A stretch of DNA of 64,000 nt, taken from the NCBI RefSeq assembly GCF_932294415.1, contig NC_065543.1, positions 41,562,277 through 41,626,276 of the forward strand, in the 5' to 3' direction. The stretch comes from Quercus robur (taxonomy: Eukaryota > Streptophyta > Magnoliopsida > Fagales > Fagaceae). Under the pieces are notes generated by a model. The model saw only the letters and a program-made list of their open reading frames with translations. It did no database searches and was not told where the DNA came from. The translations under genes and the position numbers were made by a program. The stretch's first letter is position 1. Each line of letters opens with the position of its first letter. Shown here one piece after another: positions 44,472-57,880 of the stretch.

Positions 44472-44624
44472 AAAATTATTATTCAAATTTTCATTCTCTT
44501 AAGGAAATTATTATGATAATCAAAACTTATCATATAATTACAATTAATATTACTCAAATAATTGATAATACTATAAACTCAAATTTATATTTTCCCATTC
44601 TTAAGTGGGTACATCGAATTGGAC

Positions 44625-45320
44625 CGAAGTGATTTGAAATAGACCAAATGGACTGCAGTGGGCCAAGTAAACCTATGTGGATCAAATAAATCGAAGTAGA
44701 CTGAATAGATCGAATTAACTGAATTGGACTAAATGTAGGGAATTAACCCGAAATTCCCAAACCAGTGAGAAACAAAATACATAGAAAACACACGCTAAAG
44801 AAAAAAAATCTCACGCACAAAACAATATTTACGTAGTTTGGCAATTTGCCTACGTCCACGGAGTTGCAACGATTTCACTATTATTAAGGAAAAATACAAG
44901 TGCGGTAATACAGTGTTTCAGTTTCTCAAAAAACGACAACCAAAAAAAAAAAAAAAAAAAAAAAAACCCTAATCACCAAAACTATGTTTTCTACATCCTG
45001 CGCAGGCCCAAGCCTCCGCTCCATGGACTAAGCCTCAGAAAATCTCTTATTAAATACCACGCAATATTATTCGAATCGAGTCGGGTCGGGTCGTCAACCA
45101 AATCAAACATGACTAGCCTCCACAAAACCCAACACTAAAGTGAACCAAAATGGACCAAAGTGAACCAAATGGAACAAATAGACTGAATTGGACTGAATTG
45201 ACCAAATGGACCAAATTGAACTAAAGTGGACTGAGGTGGACCAAAGTGAACTAAAGTAAACCGAATTGAGCCGAATAGATAAAGTGGCCAAAATAGATTG
45301 AAATGGACTGAATGTTGATT
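44625..45320. repeat. GGTCC minisatellite, minus orientation, split by a solo LTR
   Basis: The same 10-12 bp motif as at 41.2-42.0 kb, here as GGACCAAA/GGACTGAA, runs from 44625 to 44733 and from 45135 to 45320. The two parts were one array before the LTR at 44734-45134 inserted. Open frames on either strand are composition effects. Confidence 0.8.
44734..45134 (-). mobile_element. Solo LTR inside the minisatellite
   Basis: 401 bp; on the plus strand TGTAGGGAATTAACCC to ACCCAACA, flanked by a perfect CTAAA duplication (44729-44733 and 45135-45139). On the minus strand it starts TGTTGGG and carries GTGGACGTAGG and ACGTAAATATTG, wording common near the ends of plant Copia LTRs. The orientation is inferred from that. 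Confidence 0.82.
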
Positions 45321-45416
45321 TATAATTAGCATAGTCTAAATTGTATTTTTATATAAACTCAAATTCTTACTTCCAAAATAATCAAGTATTAACTCAAACA
45401 AAAACCAAACCGAAAC

Positions 45417-47603
<2,187 letters not shown>

Positions 47604-48219
47604 GACAAAGTTTAGTTATAAAATTTGTTATAGACTACAATTTTACTCAATATCTTTATTTATTTATTTATTGAAGGTGAATTTTGACAAATCCACTATT
47701 GGTGCATCTTTTTCTTATATACTCCATACTTGTAAAATTATTAGAAAATTGAAGATCAATAGTTATGTTATCAATAAATTGTTTAAATTGTAAGTTTTTG
47801 TAGTTTAAAATTATGAATAAAATATAAACTTATAGATCATATAATAAATAATATTCAATTGACAAAAAATTTAATATATGCATTAAGAGTGTAAAGAACA
47901 TGTAATTTAACAGTTAAATTTTTAATATATATAATAACATTTATTTTATTTAGTAAAGTTATAGTCTAATACTATGTTTGGTTGGGTGGATTTTAGGAGG
48001 GATGGAAAATGTAAGAAGGAAAATAGAGTGGAAAATTGAGTTTTCCTCTGTTTGGGAATAAAAGGAAAACAGGGAGAGTGGAAGACCAGGGAGAAAATTT
48101 TCTCCCTGGGCCCACAAATTTTTTCCTCCCAAATCAGGAGGAAAAGCAATGGGGAAAACTGCACTGAGGTAGTTTTACAGTAATGCCCTCCTAAAAATTT
48201 TTTTTTTCAACGTGACCTG

Positions 48220-48252
<33 letters not shown>

Positions 48253-48671
48253 CTTTTCACGTGACCTGAAGCGTTCTCTTCTCTTTCCTTTTTTTTTTTC
48301 CACGTGACTTGAACGTTTTTTTTTTCTTTTTCAATGTGACCTGATCTAATTTTTACATTATAATAATAAAAATAATAATAATAATTTATATATATGATGT
48401 GATAAATTTAATATTATGTAAGAAGTACAAATAAATCTATTTCTTACATATTATGTAATAAGAGTATAATAGTTAATTTATATAAATTACATTTTTCATC
48501 ATTCCCTTTTTTTCTTCAACCAAACAAAAGAGTTTTCCATCATCCTACTTTTCCACCCCTCCAACCAAACAAACAAGATGGAAAACTAAATATTTTCCAT
48601 CCTCTCACTTTTTCACTTCCCCATCCAAACGGATCCTAAAACTATTACCAATTTTGTTATTAAACATGGTC
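47604..48671. mobile_element. MITE copy interrupted by a second element
   Basis: The outer parts (47604-47975 and 48641-48671) match the MITE at 15640-16060, including both GACAAAGTTTAG-type ends. The insert at about 47976-48640 starts GTTTGGTTGGG and ends in its inverted form CCATCCAAAC, with ACTAT on each side (47971-47975 and 48641-48645). The insert contains long T runs and repeated CCAACCAAACAAA-type ends, and codes for nothing. Its superfamily is uncertain; hAT-like is my best guess. Confidence 0.65.
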
Positions 48672-48713
48672 ATTTATTTACTTATTTTTGTTGTTTATTT
48701 AATATTAGGGGGC

Positions 48714-49676
48714 GGGCTCCCCTCCCATTATAATATCTCCAATTTTCTCATGTTTTTACACCAATGAAAGACACGTGGCAAGCAACAAATCCTAAGGGCA
48801 TAAATAAGCCACATAATTTTCTCTCCCCTTTAACCCTTTTTCAGTTTTCAATAAAAATTTTCTGGGTTTACCTCAATCACCTGTTACGATAAATGATCCT
48901 GCAAAATCATATTTTGATGGTTTCCACTATCACAAAATGTTCAGCCACTCCAGACCCGTATCTAGGATGCTCAAGAACTCTTTCAAGAGCTTCAAAGTTT
49001 GATGGAACAACTTTTGTTGGAGAACAGAACAATGAATTGGGTCTTTGATTTGGGTTTTATTAGTTGTGATTTGAATGCGAAGGGAAAAGCCAATTAATTG
49101 GATAAATGAATAAAAAAAAATTAAGGAATAAAAGATTAGAAAAGAACATCATGGCTGCTTTCAAAGCTTTGAAGAAGGAGAGGAAGCTTTCAAAGCTTCC
49201 ATGACTGATTCTTTCACAGCTTTCAAAGCATATTCAGAAGTCTCATGCCAAACCCACAACCCATCGGAACTCCCAAGGCCAGAAATCCATATCAAACCCG
49301 ATGTCGCCGGAGGACCTCAATTTCACACGCCTCCACCAGAACGAGCCTCGATGCTCATGCTTATAGCGGCATAGCCATGAAACCCACCGTGTCAATCCAA
49401 ACATCCATGGTTTCTTGTTTTGCTATGCCAATCTTAGCTGTGAAACCCACAGTTTTACTCCAAACCCATTGCCATCAAGTTCCGATCTGCCAATCTGGAC
49501 ACATCTAATGCTCAGGTGGGGATGTTGGGGAAAGATGCGAAGAAGAAGGATAGACAAAAAAGTGGTATTTGACGTGTGATTTTTTCTAACCGTAGGATTT
49601 GTTGCTTGCCACGTGTCTTTCTTTGGTGTAAAAACATGAGAGAACTGGAGATGTTATAACGGGACGTGGCAGCTTG
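48714..49676. mobile_element. Non-autonomous TIR element with about 75-bp inverted ends, upstream of VPS29
   Basis: The left end (about 48716-48798) and the right end (about 49589-49675) are inverted copies at roughly 85% by eye, both containing TCTCATGTTTTTACACCAA and GACACGTGGCAAGCAACAAA. The long ends suggest a Mutator-like element, but I find no clear 9-bp duplication. The interior has an open frame of 87 residues (49245-49508) with GC-richer, gene-like composition, which could be captured host sequence (Pack-MULE). No transposase is present. The right end lies about 360 bp upstream of the VPS29 ATG. Confidence 0.65.
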
Positions 49677-50033
49677 CTCTGTTCCAGACTCGGCTTGCAA
49701 ACTCTATAACCATTCACAAAACGACTTCGTTTTTCTCACCCCCAACAAATTTAACACAACGAAAATTTTCAATGCGTCAAACAAAAGCAAAATAGGAGGC
49801 TTATGCAAATTGGTCAATCTCACTGGTAATGATCTCTAGCTCCTCCTCTGACCCGTAACTATTTTTTGGATCCATCTTAGTTTCTTTATCTAATCAAGCA
49901 CCTTTTTTTGTGTGTAAATTTTTGTTTTTGGGTAATATTGCATTTGAATTATTAATGTGCTAGAATGACTGAAATTCTTGGACTTTTTGGCAGATTTCCC
50001 AGGTGGGTTTTTTGAGTTTTTGGAGATTAGAGG

Positions 50034-53000
50034 ATGGTTTTGGTGTTGGCCTTGGGGGATTTGCACGTACCCCATAGGGCACCTGATTTGCCTGCTAAGT
50101 TCAAGTCCATGCTTGTACCTGGCAAGATCCAGCACATCATTTGCCCTGGAAATCTTTGCATCAAAGTATGTTTAATTTCCTTGATCATGCTATTTCCTTT
50201 CTGGGTTTGTCTTATAATTTGCCGTAATGGGTTGTTTAGTAAGTTTTTTTTTTTGTTCCTGTGTTGGGTTTTTCTGTTTGTTTGCTGAGAAAATGTTGGG
50301 GGGGAATAAAAGAAAAGACTTTGGTTTAATGGGGGTCTTGGAAAACAAATGGGTTTACTCAATTGAGGCTAATGTAACTAGTTGACTTAGTTTTTTTTTT
50401 TTTTTGAATAGTTAGGCTCAAAGTTATGTTGCCCTGGAAATCTTTGCATCAAAGTATGTTCAATTTCTTTGATCATGCTATTTCCTTTCTGGGTTTGTCT
50501 TATAATTTGCTGGTATGGGTTGTTTAGTTAAGTTTTTTCCTGGGTTGGGTTTTTCTGTTTGTTTACTGAGAATGTTGGGGGGGAATAAAATAAAAGACTT
50601 TTGTTTAATGGGGGCTTGGAAAACAAATGGGTTTGCTCAATTGAGGCTAATGTAACTAGTTGACTTAGTTTTTTATTTTTTTTTGGAATAGTTAGGCCCA
50701 AAGTTATGTTCTATAATCCAAGGGAGCTAGATGGATGGTATGATTTTCGGTAAGAGTTATAAGCTACATAGTCCTTTCTGGAATTTTGTTAACTTGTGAA
50801 GGTATGCTTGATGGGTATAGTCAGAGGGTGTTTTGATGTCCTGTGGAAGTAGTAGAGTTGCTACTTGTAACTTTAGTGGGTGCTTTGTGCTTCTTGTTAG
50901 TATGTAGATGTATCTGTATATGTTTTTCCAACAGTTATTTAATTTAGGGCAGCGTTAGAATTGCTGTTAATGGCCTTAAATGATGAGGGATTGGGTGGGC
51001 AGGGGATGCCTTACTATTACGGCAGTGGCTTGTCTGTTTCAAATGCTACATAAGATAAAGTGTCTAACTCAAGCTTTTGTGAGATAGCCTGAAACTCTGT
51101 CTATGAATCACTTACGGATGTCGGAAACATGAAATTTGAAAATTCTTCTTTCCACCTACCTTAATCTCTCGCTATGTTTTGGCTGATGTTTGTGCATCTC
51201 ATGTTTTCCAATAAAGTCTATATTAACCTTAATTGTTTTTTTTTTTTTTGATAAGTCTATATCAACCTTAATTGTGGGATATACAACTTTTCCCCCCTTA
51301 ACAATTGATTGTGCTCTTCAGTTTCAATCACTTACCCTAAAAATGATTTTTTCATTTTCAATCAATTCACCTGTAGATCTCTTTTCGCAAGACATATTAA
51401 GTAATAGCATGTAGATTATGTATTGGACCTTGCAAATTAAACAACAGACTTTTAGAGCTGTCCAGTTTATATTGTAACCTGGTGTTCACTTTTGCCAATC
51501 TCTAGAATTTCTTCCTACCGGTTGATGGCAATTTTCCCTGGATGGGTTAATATTTTATTCCAAATATTCAGCCTTTTTTTAATATCTTGAAGTCTATTAT
51601 TCTTTTGTTAGCCAATAAACTCTAGCTCAATTGACATCTCCTCTTATTATTAGAACAAGATGGAGGCTGAGATTGTAGGTTTAAGACCCCTGTGGTGCAT
51701 CCGTGCATGTGTAAATTACAAATAAAAATAATAATATCCTTTTGTTAACAACTTTCCTACTCTTTTAGCTTGCAGTCTTGGCCTCTATTTTTTTGCGTCC
51801 AAGGTTCTTTGACATTTGGAACTTCTAAGGTTTAAAATATCCAAAGACGAATTTGAAATTTAAAGTAGTAATTTTATATCTAACACAACTTTGTTTGGGA
51901 TTCAAAAGAGTTTGCAATTAAGTGTCATGCGCTTTCTGGTTTATCAAGTGGCATTTGTTTCAGGGAATAGGTGTTCTTCTGCCTCTTATAACATAACACT
52001 CCAGTTGAACTGATTGAAATATTCTGGAAGGTGTCAGTGTAGCATCTAGTTGGCTATGGGGTTCAAATATCTGAAAGTCTAGTTTTGAATTTTAACTTAT
52101 TGCTTCATTTTCTTCATAGTGGATTCAGATTCTCTCTCTATGCATGCTGTGCATAAACACAGGGTACATCATTTGCGTTTGCGGTCTCCCAACCTAGAAT
52201 CCTTGGTTATAAACCATCTTACCATATGAACTATGAATTTTGTTTCTAGATGTGATTGATTAGGACTAATAAATTATCATAGTCAGGCCAAGAGCCATAT
52301 AGCTCAACTAGTTGGCACCTCCTGGCTTTGAAGCATAGACACTTCATTTTTGTGTTCCATATCCATGTCAAACACAAGACACACCTAGGGCAGTTCTGCA
52401 TGTGTGTCCTAGGTGTGTCCCAACCATGTCCTTTAAAAAAAAAAAAAAAAAAAAATTTGCGGGACATGGCTAGGACACAGGAGGGACATGGGAACAAGAG
52501 GAATCAAATACCCTTTCAAAAAACAAGGATATTCACGCTCTAATAGTAACAGTGCATATGTTAATAAAAATAATAGTAACAGTGCATTTGAAGATTAATA
52601 AATATTCTTATTCTTGGTTTGTATTCTAATTTCTAAACATCCTTTAATAGTCATGAAATCACTTTATTATCCATTATTGCTCTTAAATTGATATATAATT
52701 AACATTATATGAAAATTAACAATATGTAGAAAATATAAATAAAAATATATTAAATAATTATTTAATAAGTGTGTCTTGCTGTACCCGTGTCCTATTTTTT
52801 CAAAAAATGTTGTGTCGCCATGTTGTACCTGTACCCATACCCATATCCGTGCTTGTGTCCAATGTCCGTGCTTCTTAGCCTCTTGGGTTTCTAATGGAGA
52901 CATCTAGGGTTCAAATCACCCCTCTCCCATTGTAATTATTGAATTATGGGAAAAGTTATTGGATGCCCTAAGGGAATTGGTTTAGGAAATATTTTTAGAA

Positions 53001-54247
53001 GTATTTTATGGGAAAAGAAAAAAGTAACTGATTTTTTTTTTTTACAACTTTTTATATTTTTCATAAAAGTGGTATTAAAATTTTCTTAAATGGTACATTA
53101 ACAAATGCCCTAAAGGCATCTGTGAACCGCAGCCTTGAATTATTAATAAGTTATTATAGTTAGAGTACTCTTAGTTTTATCTATTTTTGGGTACTTTGTG
53201 AATTCTGACTCATGCTCACTTGACTTGTTTTTTGTAGCATATGTTATTTCTCTTCTTCCCTTCTAGTCATGGTTGGCTAAAACTTGAATTGTGGCCCTGA
53301 TTTGTAGATTTTCTCAAACATCTGTTGCTTTTTAATTTTTTATTTATTTATTTTTATTGGTAAGTTTCACATGCATCCATTGGGATTTTGAACCCATGAC
53401 CTTACTCTTCATCCTGCTTAAGTATTAATCCATATATTTCTGCAACTGCTCTGCTTTATTTATTCAAGCCAGCTAACTATAGGGCATGTGAATTAAAAGT
53501 CATCTTGCCTGTACTTTTTTTTATACCTGTGTTATCTATAATTGGGCAGTGGCTCATAATTTTCCTATGATATTTCCAGGAAGTTCATGACTACTTGAAG
53601 ACTCTTTGTCCTGACTTGCATATTACTAGAGGTGAATATGATGAAGAGATGCGCTATCCAGAGACCAAGACACTGACTATTGGGCAGTTTAAGCTGGGAC
53701 TATGTCATGGTCATCAGGTTTGGTTCCCCTTGTCCTTCAGTGTTTTAAAATTTTTATTTGTATTTCTTAATTTTCTCAAAGAATGTTTAGTTAATTGACA
53801 TGAATTCATTTATTTACGGTAATCTTTCTTGACCTTAAAGCATTATTGATTTCATTTTAATGAGCTTCTTGTTAAATTGAAACCAAATCACAAGAATGTT
53901 TACACTGAAGGGGGTATAATTGGCAGAAGTTTAGTGACTGGCACCCACTTTCTTATGAGGAGAAAAGGGGGGAAAAAAATTTGGGGGGTAGATCTTTCAT
54001 CAGTGACCTCTTTGCAGCACCACAACAATTGTTTCTATATCTGGCTGATCTTGGTTGTGGTGAATTGATTAAACATGCTGATATCTAGAATGAAGAAATC
54101 AAATGCCCTTCCATGATGTTTAGATTCCTAACATTTATCTACCAGATCTCCCTAAAACCATACGTGCATTCCCTGCATATGGCTCACACCATTCGAGGTG
54201 GCCCAGCCCAGTATTCAGTTGCAAATCCTATAGCGAAATTCAGACTA

Positions 54248-54323
<76 letters not shown>

Positions 54324-55155
54324 ATGTTATAGGGATGGTTTCAACTTTCAAGTCACACCACTTAGTACTTTTCTATTTGATATGTTTTTTTAGCAAATCC
54401 ACCATTGGATTATATTGTCACCCTTCTTGCTTGCAAATTATTGAGATGATCAAAGATCAAAAACTATCCCATCTATAAAATGTTTATATATTTTGTGTAC
54501 TTTAAAATAATACTATTTAGAGATAATGGATTGGATTACGATACCATCTGATTAACACAAAATTTAGCATGCCTATTAAGATCAAAGAAAGCATATAGTC
54601 AAATTTGGGGGATTTTTAAAATATTAATCCAATAAAAAGTAATTAAGTGGTGTAATATTGACAGAGTTACAACAAGTATAACTTGATTTTGTGTATGTAT
54701 GCCTCTTTTTGTATTAAGTTGACCAGCATATGTTCCAAAGGCTGAAATTTAAAATCTGTTATGGAGGATAAGTTGAGAATTAGTTGAATGCATTTGGAAA
54801 TGTCCTGAAATTTCAGCTGGTAGTGATCACTTTATAATTTGATTTGATTTATCTGAAGGTTATTCCTTGGGGTGACCTAGACTCACTGGCCATGCTCCAG
54901 AGGCAGTTGGATGTAGACATTCTTGTAACAGGTCACACTCATCAGTTTACGGCTTATAAGCATGAAGGAGGTGTTGTCATAAACCCAGGGTCTGCAACTG
55001 GTGCCTACAGCAGCATCACCTATGATGTTAACCCTAGCTTTGTCCTCATGGACATCGATGGCCTACGAGTTGTGGTCTACGTTTATGAACTCATAGACGG
55101 AGAGGTTAAGGTTGACAAGATTGATTTTAAGAAGACAACCACTGCAAGTCATTGA
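50034..55155 (+). CDS. VPS29: Vacuolar protein sorting-associated protein 29 (retromer subunit)
   Basis: Three coding exons, 50034-50165, 53580-53717 and 54859-55155, all joined in phase 0 with GT-AG introns, give 188 residues, the usual plant length (about 190). VPS29 has a metallophosphoesterase fold and forms the retromer core with VPS35 and VPS26 on endosomes, recycling vacuolar sorting receptors. Motifs visible in order are [11 protein letters not shown] at the N-terminus, CPGNLC near residue 37, RGEYDE and GLCHGHQV in exon 2, and [23 protein letters not shown] in exon 3. Typical phosphatase positions are altered as in other VPS29 proteins (CPGN rather than GNHD-like). Intron 1 is 3.4 kb and holds a tandem duplication of the exon 1 end, a SINE, a TIR element and a MITE. 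Intron 2 is 1.1 kb. A 5' UTR intron (GTAATG near 49822 to GGCAG at 49991) is possible. Confidence 0.96.
50142..50710 (+). repeat. 288-bp tandem duplication across the VPS29 exon 1/intron 1 border
   Basis: Unit 1 (50142-50429) starts in exon 1 at TGCCCTGGAAATC and runs into intron 1. Unit 2 (50430-50710) repeats it with few changes. Unit 2 therefore carries the last 24 coding bases and a second intact 5' splice site, AAA/GTATGTT, with GT at 50454. Small indels in T and G runs show the copies are not brand new. Confidence 0.93.
52295..52955 (+). mobile_element. SINE split by a TIR element in VPS29 intron 1
   Basis: The left part has an A box-like TAGCTCAACTAGTTGGC (about 52299-52315). The right part, from 52879, has the B box-like GGGTTCAAATCACCCC (about 52909-52924). 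Between them lies a 553-bp insert (52326-52878) with inverted ends (GAAGCATAGACAC; reverse of the right end GAAGCACGGACA). It is flanked by CCTCCTGG/CCTCTTGG, an 8-bp duplication with one change. The 8-bp size favours hAT. An A-run sits inside the insert. Confidence 0.65.
52962..53140. mobile_element. TGTTAAC-family MITE in VPS29 intron 1
   Basis: About 180 bp with GATGCCCTAAGGG at one end and AACAAATGCCCTAAAGGCAT at the other. The internal block TTTTTATATTTTTCATAAAAG matches, reversed, the copies near 2.8-3.2 kb and directly that at 63.8 kb. Confidence 0.6.
54248..54328. repeat. Compound microsatellite in VPS29 intron 2
   Basis: (CT)n, (AT)n, (TG)n and (TATG)n follow one another without spacing. 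The open frame across it is not a gene. Confidence 0.95.
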
Positions 55156-57880
55156 AAACAATTTATGTTTTAGTGATTTAGACCTTTTCTTTCGGCTTCC
55201 TCTTTCTTTCTTTTTTTCTTTTCTTTTTTGCCACAAAACTTTCTTGGGATTTCTGAAAATCCAATCTGTTTGTGATATATGGTGATCACATTATTTGTTT
55301 CTGTATGATAGTGGAAATATTTACCTTTTTATTAGTATTGCCCATTTTGCATAAGCTGCTATACTTCTGATTTTTGTGATCCGTTCATGAACAAATTGTG
55401 AGGCTTCTTTTGGTTTTATATCTATAGGCCACAGAAAGTGAAGCTGAACATTTTGTGACTCGGTATTTGCTCCAACCTTATACCATCTTTCATGTTCTCC
55501 TTGAAAAAAATTGTACAGACATAATCATGAAGGCTTTATTGTGATTCCTCCTTTCAAAAGTAAAAATTTTATATTCAACCTGTCGTGTTTTATGTTGGTA
55601 TGTCCTAAGACATGGTTACTATCAATAATCCATATTTGCAAAGTTCATGCTTTCTCTTTTTAAAAATTAGGGTAAAACTTAAGTAGGAATACCTTAGATG
55701 CAGTATATTAAGGTTTCCTATTAATTCAAAACCGAGTTATATTGACCAATAGAGTGGGTTAGTGCAATAATTACAATGAGATATGGGTTTAAATAAGGAG
55801 TTAAAACACAAGGAACAAGGAGGAAATGACATTGGAAAGCGGTTTCAAGAGATTGAGGAAAATGCGACACATGACCCACCACAACTGTTAATAACCATCT
55901 AAACTTCAAAAATAAATTAGACTCAAATTTAAAGATAGAGACATTTAACACATATTTTGTCAATTTATTCTTGTAATTTCTCCTCTATATCTATATAATA
56001 TCTAAAAAATGAAGTATAACATTTATTAGTGCTACGCTCCTGTAGAGCCATATTATTGGAGCATTTTGGTCTATTTCGGCCCGCTTTAGTTTAGTTCGGT
56101 CCACTTTGGTCTATTCGGTCTAGTTTAGTCCATCTAGTCCACTTTAGTCCATTTCGATCCACTTTAGTCTATCTGGTCCATCACATTGGTTTCAAGTTAC
56201 ATTTGATGTAATTTTAAGCAAGGTTTACATCACTTGGTAATTTTTTATTGGATGCAAATTTTAATATATCCACTATTGGTTAAGATTCTCTTCTTATACT
56301 CTGCATACAAAATTTCATGATAATTAGAGATCGATAACAATGTTATCTATCGTGTGTTTAAATCTTAAATTTTTGTATTTAAAATTGTACATAAAAGATG
56401 AGTTTTTAGATTAAATAGTAAATGACATTTGATTAACACAAGTAGAGGTAAGGGGGGGGGGGGGGGGGGGGGGGGGGGGGAAGGATTGGCCCCCTGAACT
56501 CTTAAAATAATACTAGTATATTGAACTGAAATGTCTTATTTTTTCCCCCTACACAGAGGACAAAGAACACTAGCTTGTTTGACTTTTTTTCAATTATCAC
56601 GACAGCTTTTCTTACCCTAATGCTAATAGACTTACAGAGTTATACACCTATTACAACTCTTATATAAAAATAATGGGTCCCACCTAGTAATGATAGATTA
56701 AAAAAAAAAAAAAAAAAAAACCCACTACTTTGCAGAATAGGAGTTAGAAGCAAAATAGAATTCTGAAAAAAGAAAAAAAAAGGTATAATATAATTTAAAC
56801 AAACTACTTTTAAGCTAGGTGTGAAAAAATAAATTAAAGTTTATATTTATGTTAGATTATATATGACAATTACATTAGGATATAGTTGTTTATTTATTTT
56901 GTTATTAATATTAATTAATTTTTTACTTTTAATCTTGTTTTTTAATTTTGCCCTCCAACCTAAATTCCTGGCTTCGTCATTGGACACAAGACTTGGTATG
57001 CATAATCCAACGATGTGAGTTTTGAAATATTATTCTAATAAAAAGTTTTTAGGTAATGTAACATTACTTATAATTATATTAGGTATAACTTGAACTCAAC
57101 TATATATATATATATAATTAGATGTGAATTTTGATAAATCCATCGTTAGATTATATTATTATCATATATTCTCTATACTTATAAAATTTAAAGATAATCA
57201 AAGATCAATAGCCATGTCATCAATCAATTATTTAAATTCAATTTTTTTGTAGTTTAAAATAATGCATAAAAGATGAGTTTATGAATCGAATGGTAAATTA
57301 CATTTAATTAGCATGTATGTTAAGAACATATAGAACGTGTAATTCAATTGTTGGATTTTCAAAATATAAATTCAATAACAAGTTATTAAGTAATGTAACA
57401 TTGCTTCACACCAAGTGTCACTTTAACCCAAAGTAAATTCTAACATATACATTATACAAATTATAATAAAAGTGTTTTCTTGAATATTTTAAACAATTTA
57501 GCATCTTAACAGAGTCAGCTAACAAAAATCAAGTAATAGGAAACAGAATCCCAAGAAAGGAACTCCTAATCCTGGTTAGAATCAAAGATCTGATTAAAAA
57601 GAAAGAGTAGTTCCGCAAGGACATCAAAATCTATTAGCAGTTATACAACGGTCACAAACCAACTCAAAGTCTATATCTTCAAAGCAACTCCTACTCCAAA
57701 TAGAACTGAAATTCTTTATCTTCAAAACTACTCCTACTCCTACACAGACACACACACAAACACACCCAAAAAAAAAAAAAAAACTCTCTCAGACTTTTAA
57801 GAGCCTCTATTAGCCTTTGGTCATCTTTAATATCTCTTGCACTCTCTTGCTCTCTGGTTTTTTCTTCTCCTTTCTTCAAG
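55156..57880. other. VPS29 3' flank and intergenic repeats
   Basis: The first 200-400 bp are probably the VPS29 3' UTR. A GGTCC minisatellite stretch lies at about 56055-56190. Diverged copies of the 15.6-kb MITE family follow at 56240-56450 and 57119-57430. Poly(A) runs lie at 56700-56720 and 57768-57783. The last 200 bp, CT-rich, are probably the RING gene leader. I found no convincing TATA box for that gene. Confidence 0.55.
56452..56480. repeat. 29-base poly(G) run
   Basis: An unbroken G run on the plus strand next to a MITE copy. Such a run can fold as a G-quadruplex, but long G runs are also prone to assembly or sequencing error, so the length is doubtful. Confidence 0.8.

Noticed and set aside
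48181..48310. Repeated CACGTGACCTGA-type phrases with T runs, considered as a regulatory cluster
   Set aside because: They lie inside the nested non-coding transposon and look like slippage products of its T-rich interior.
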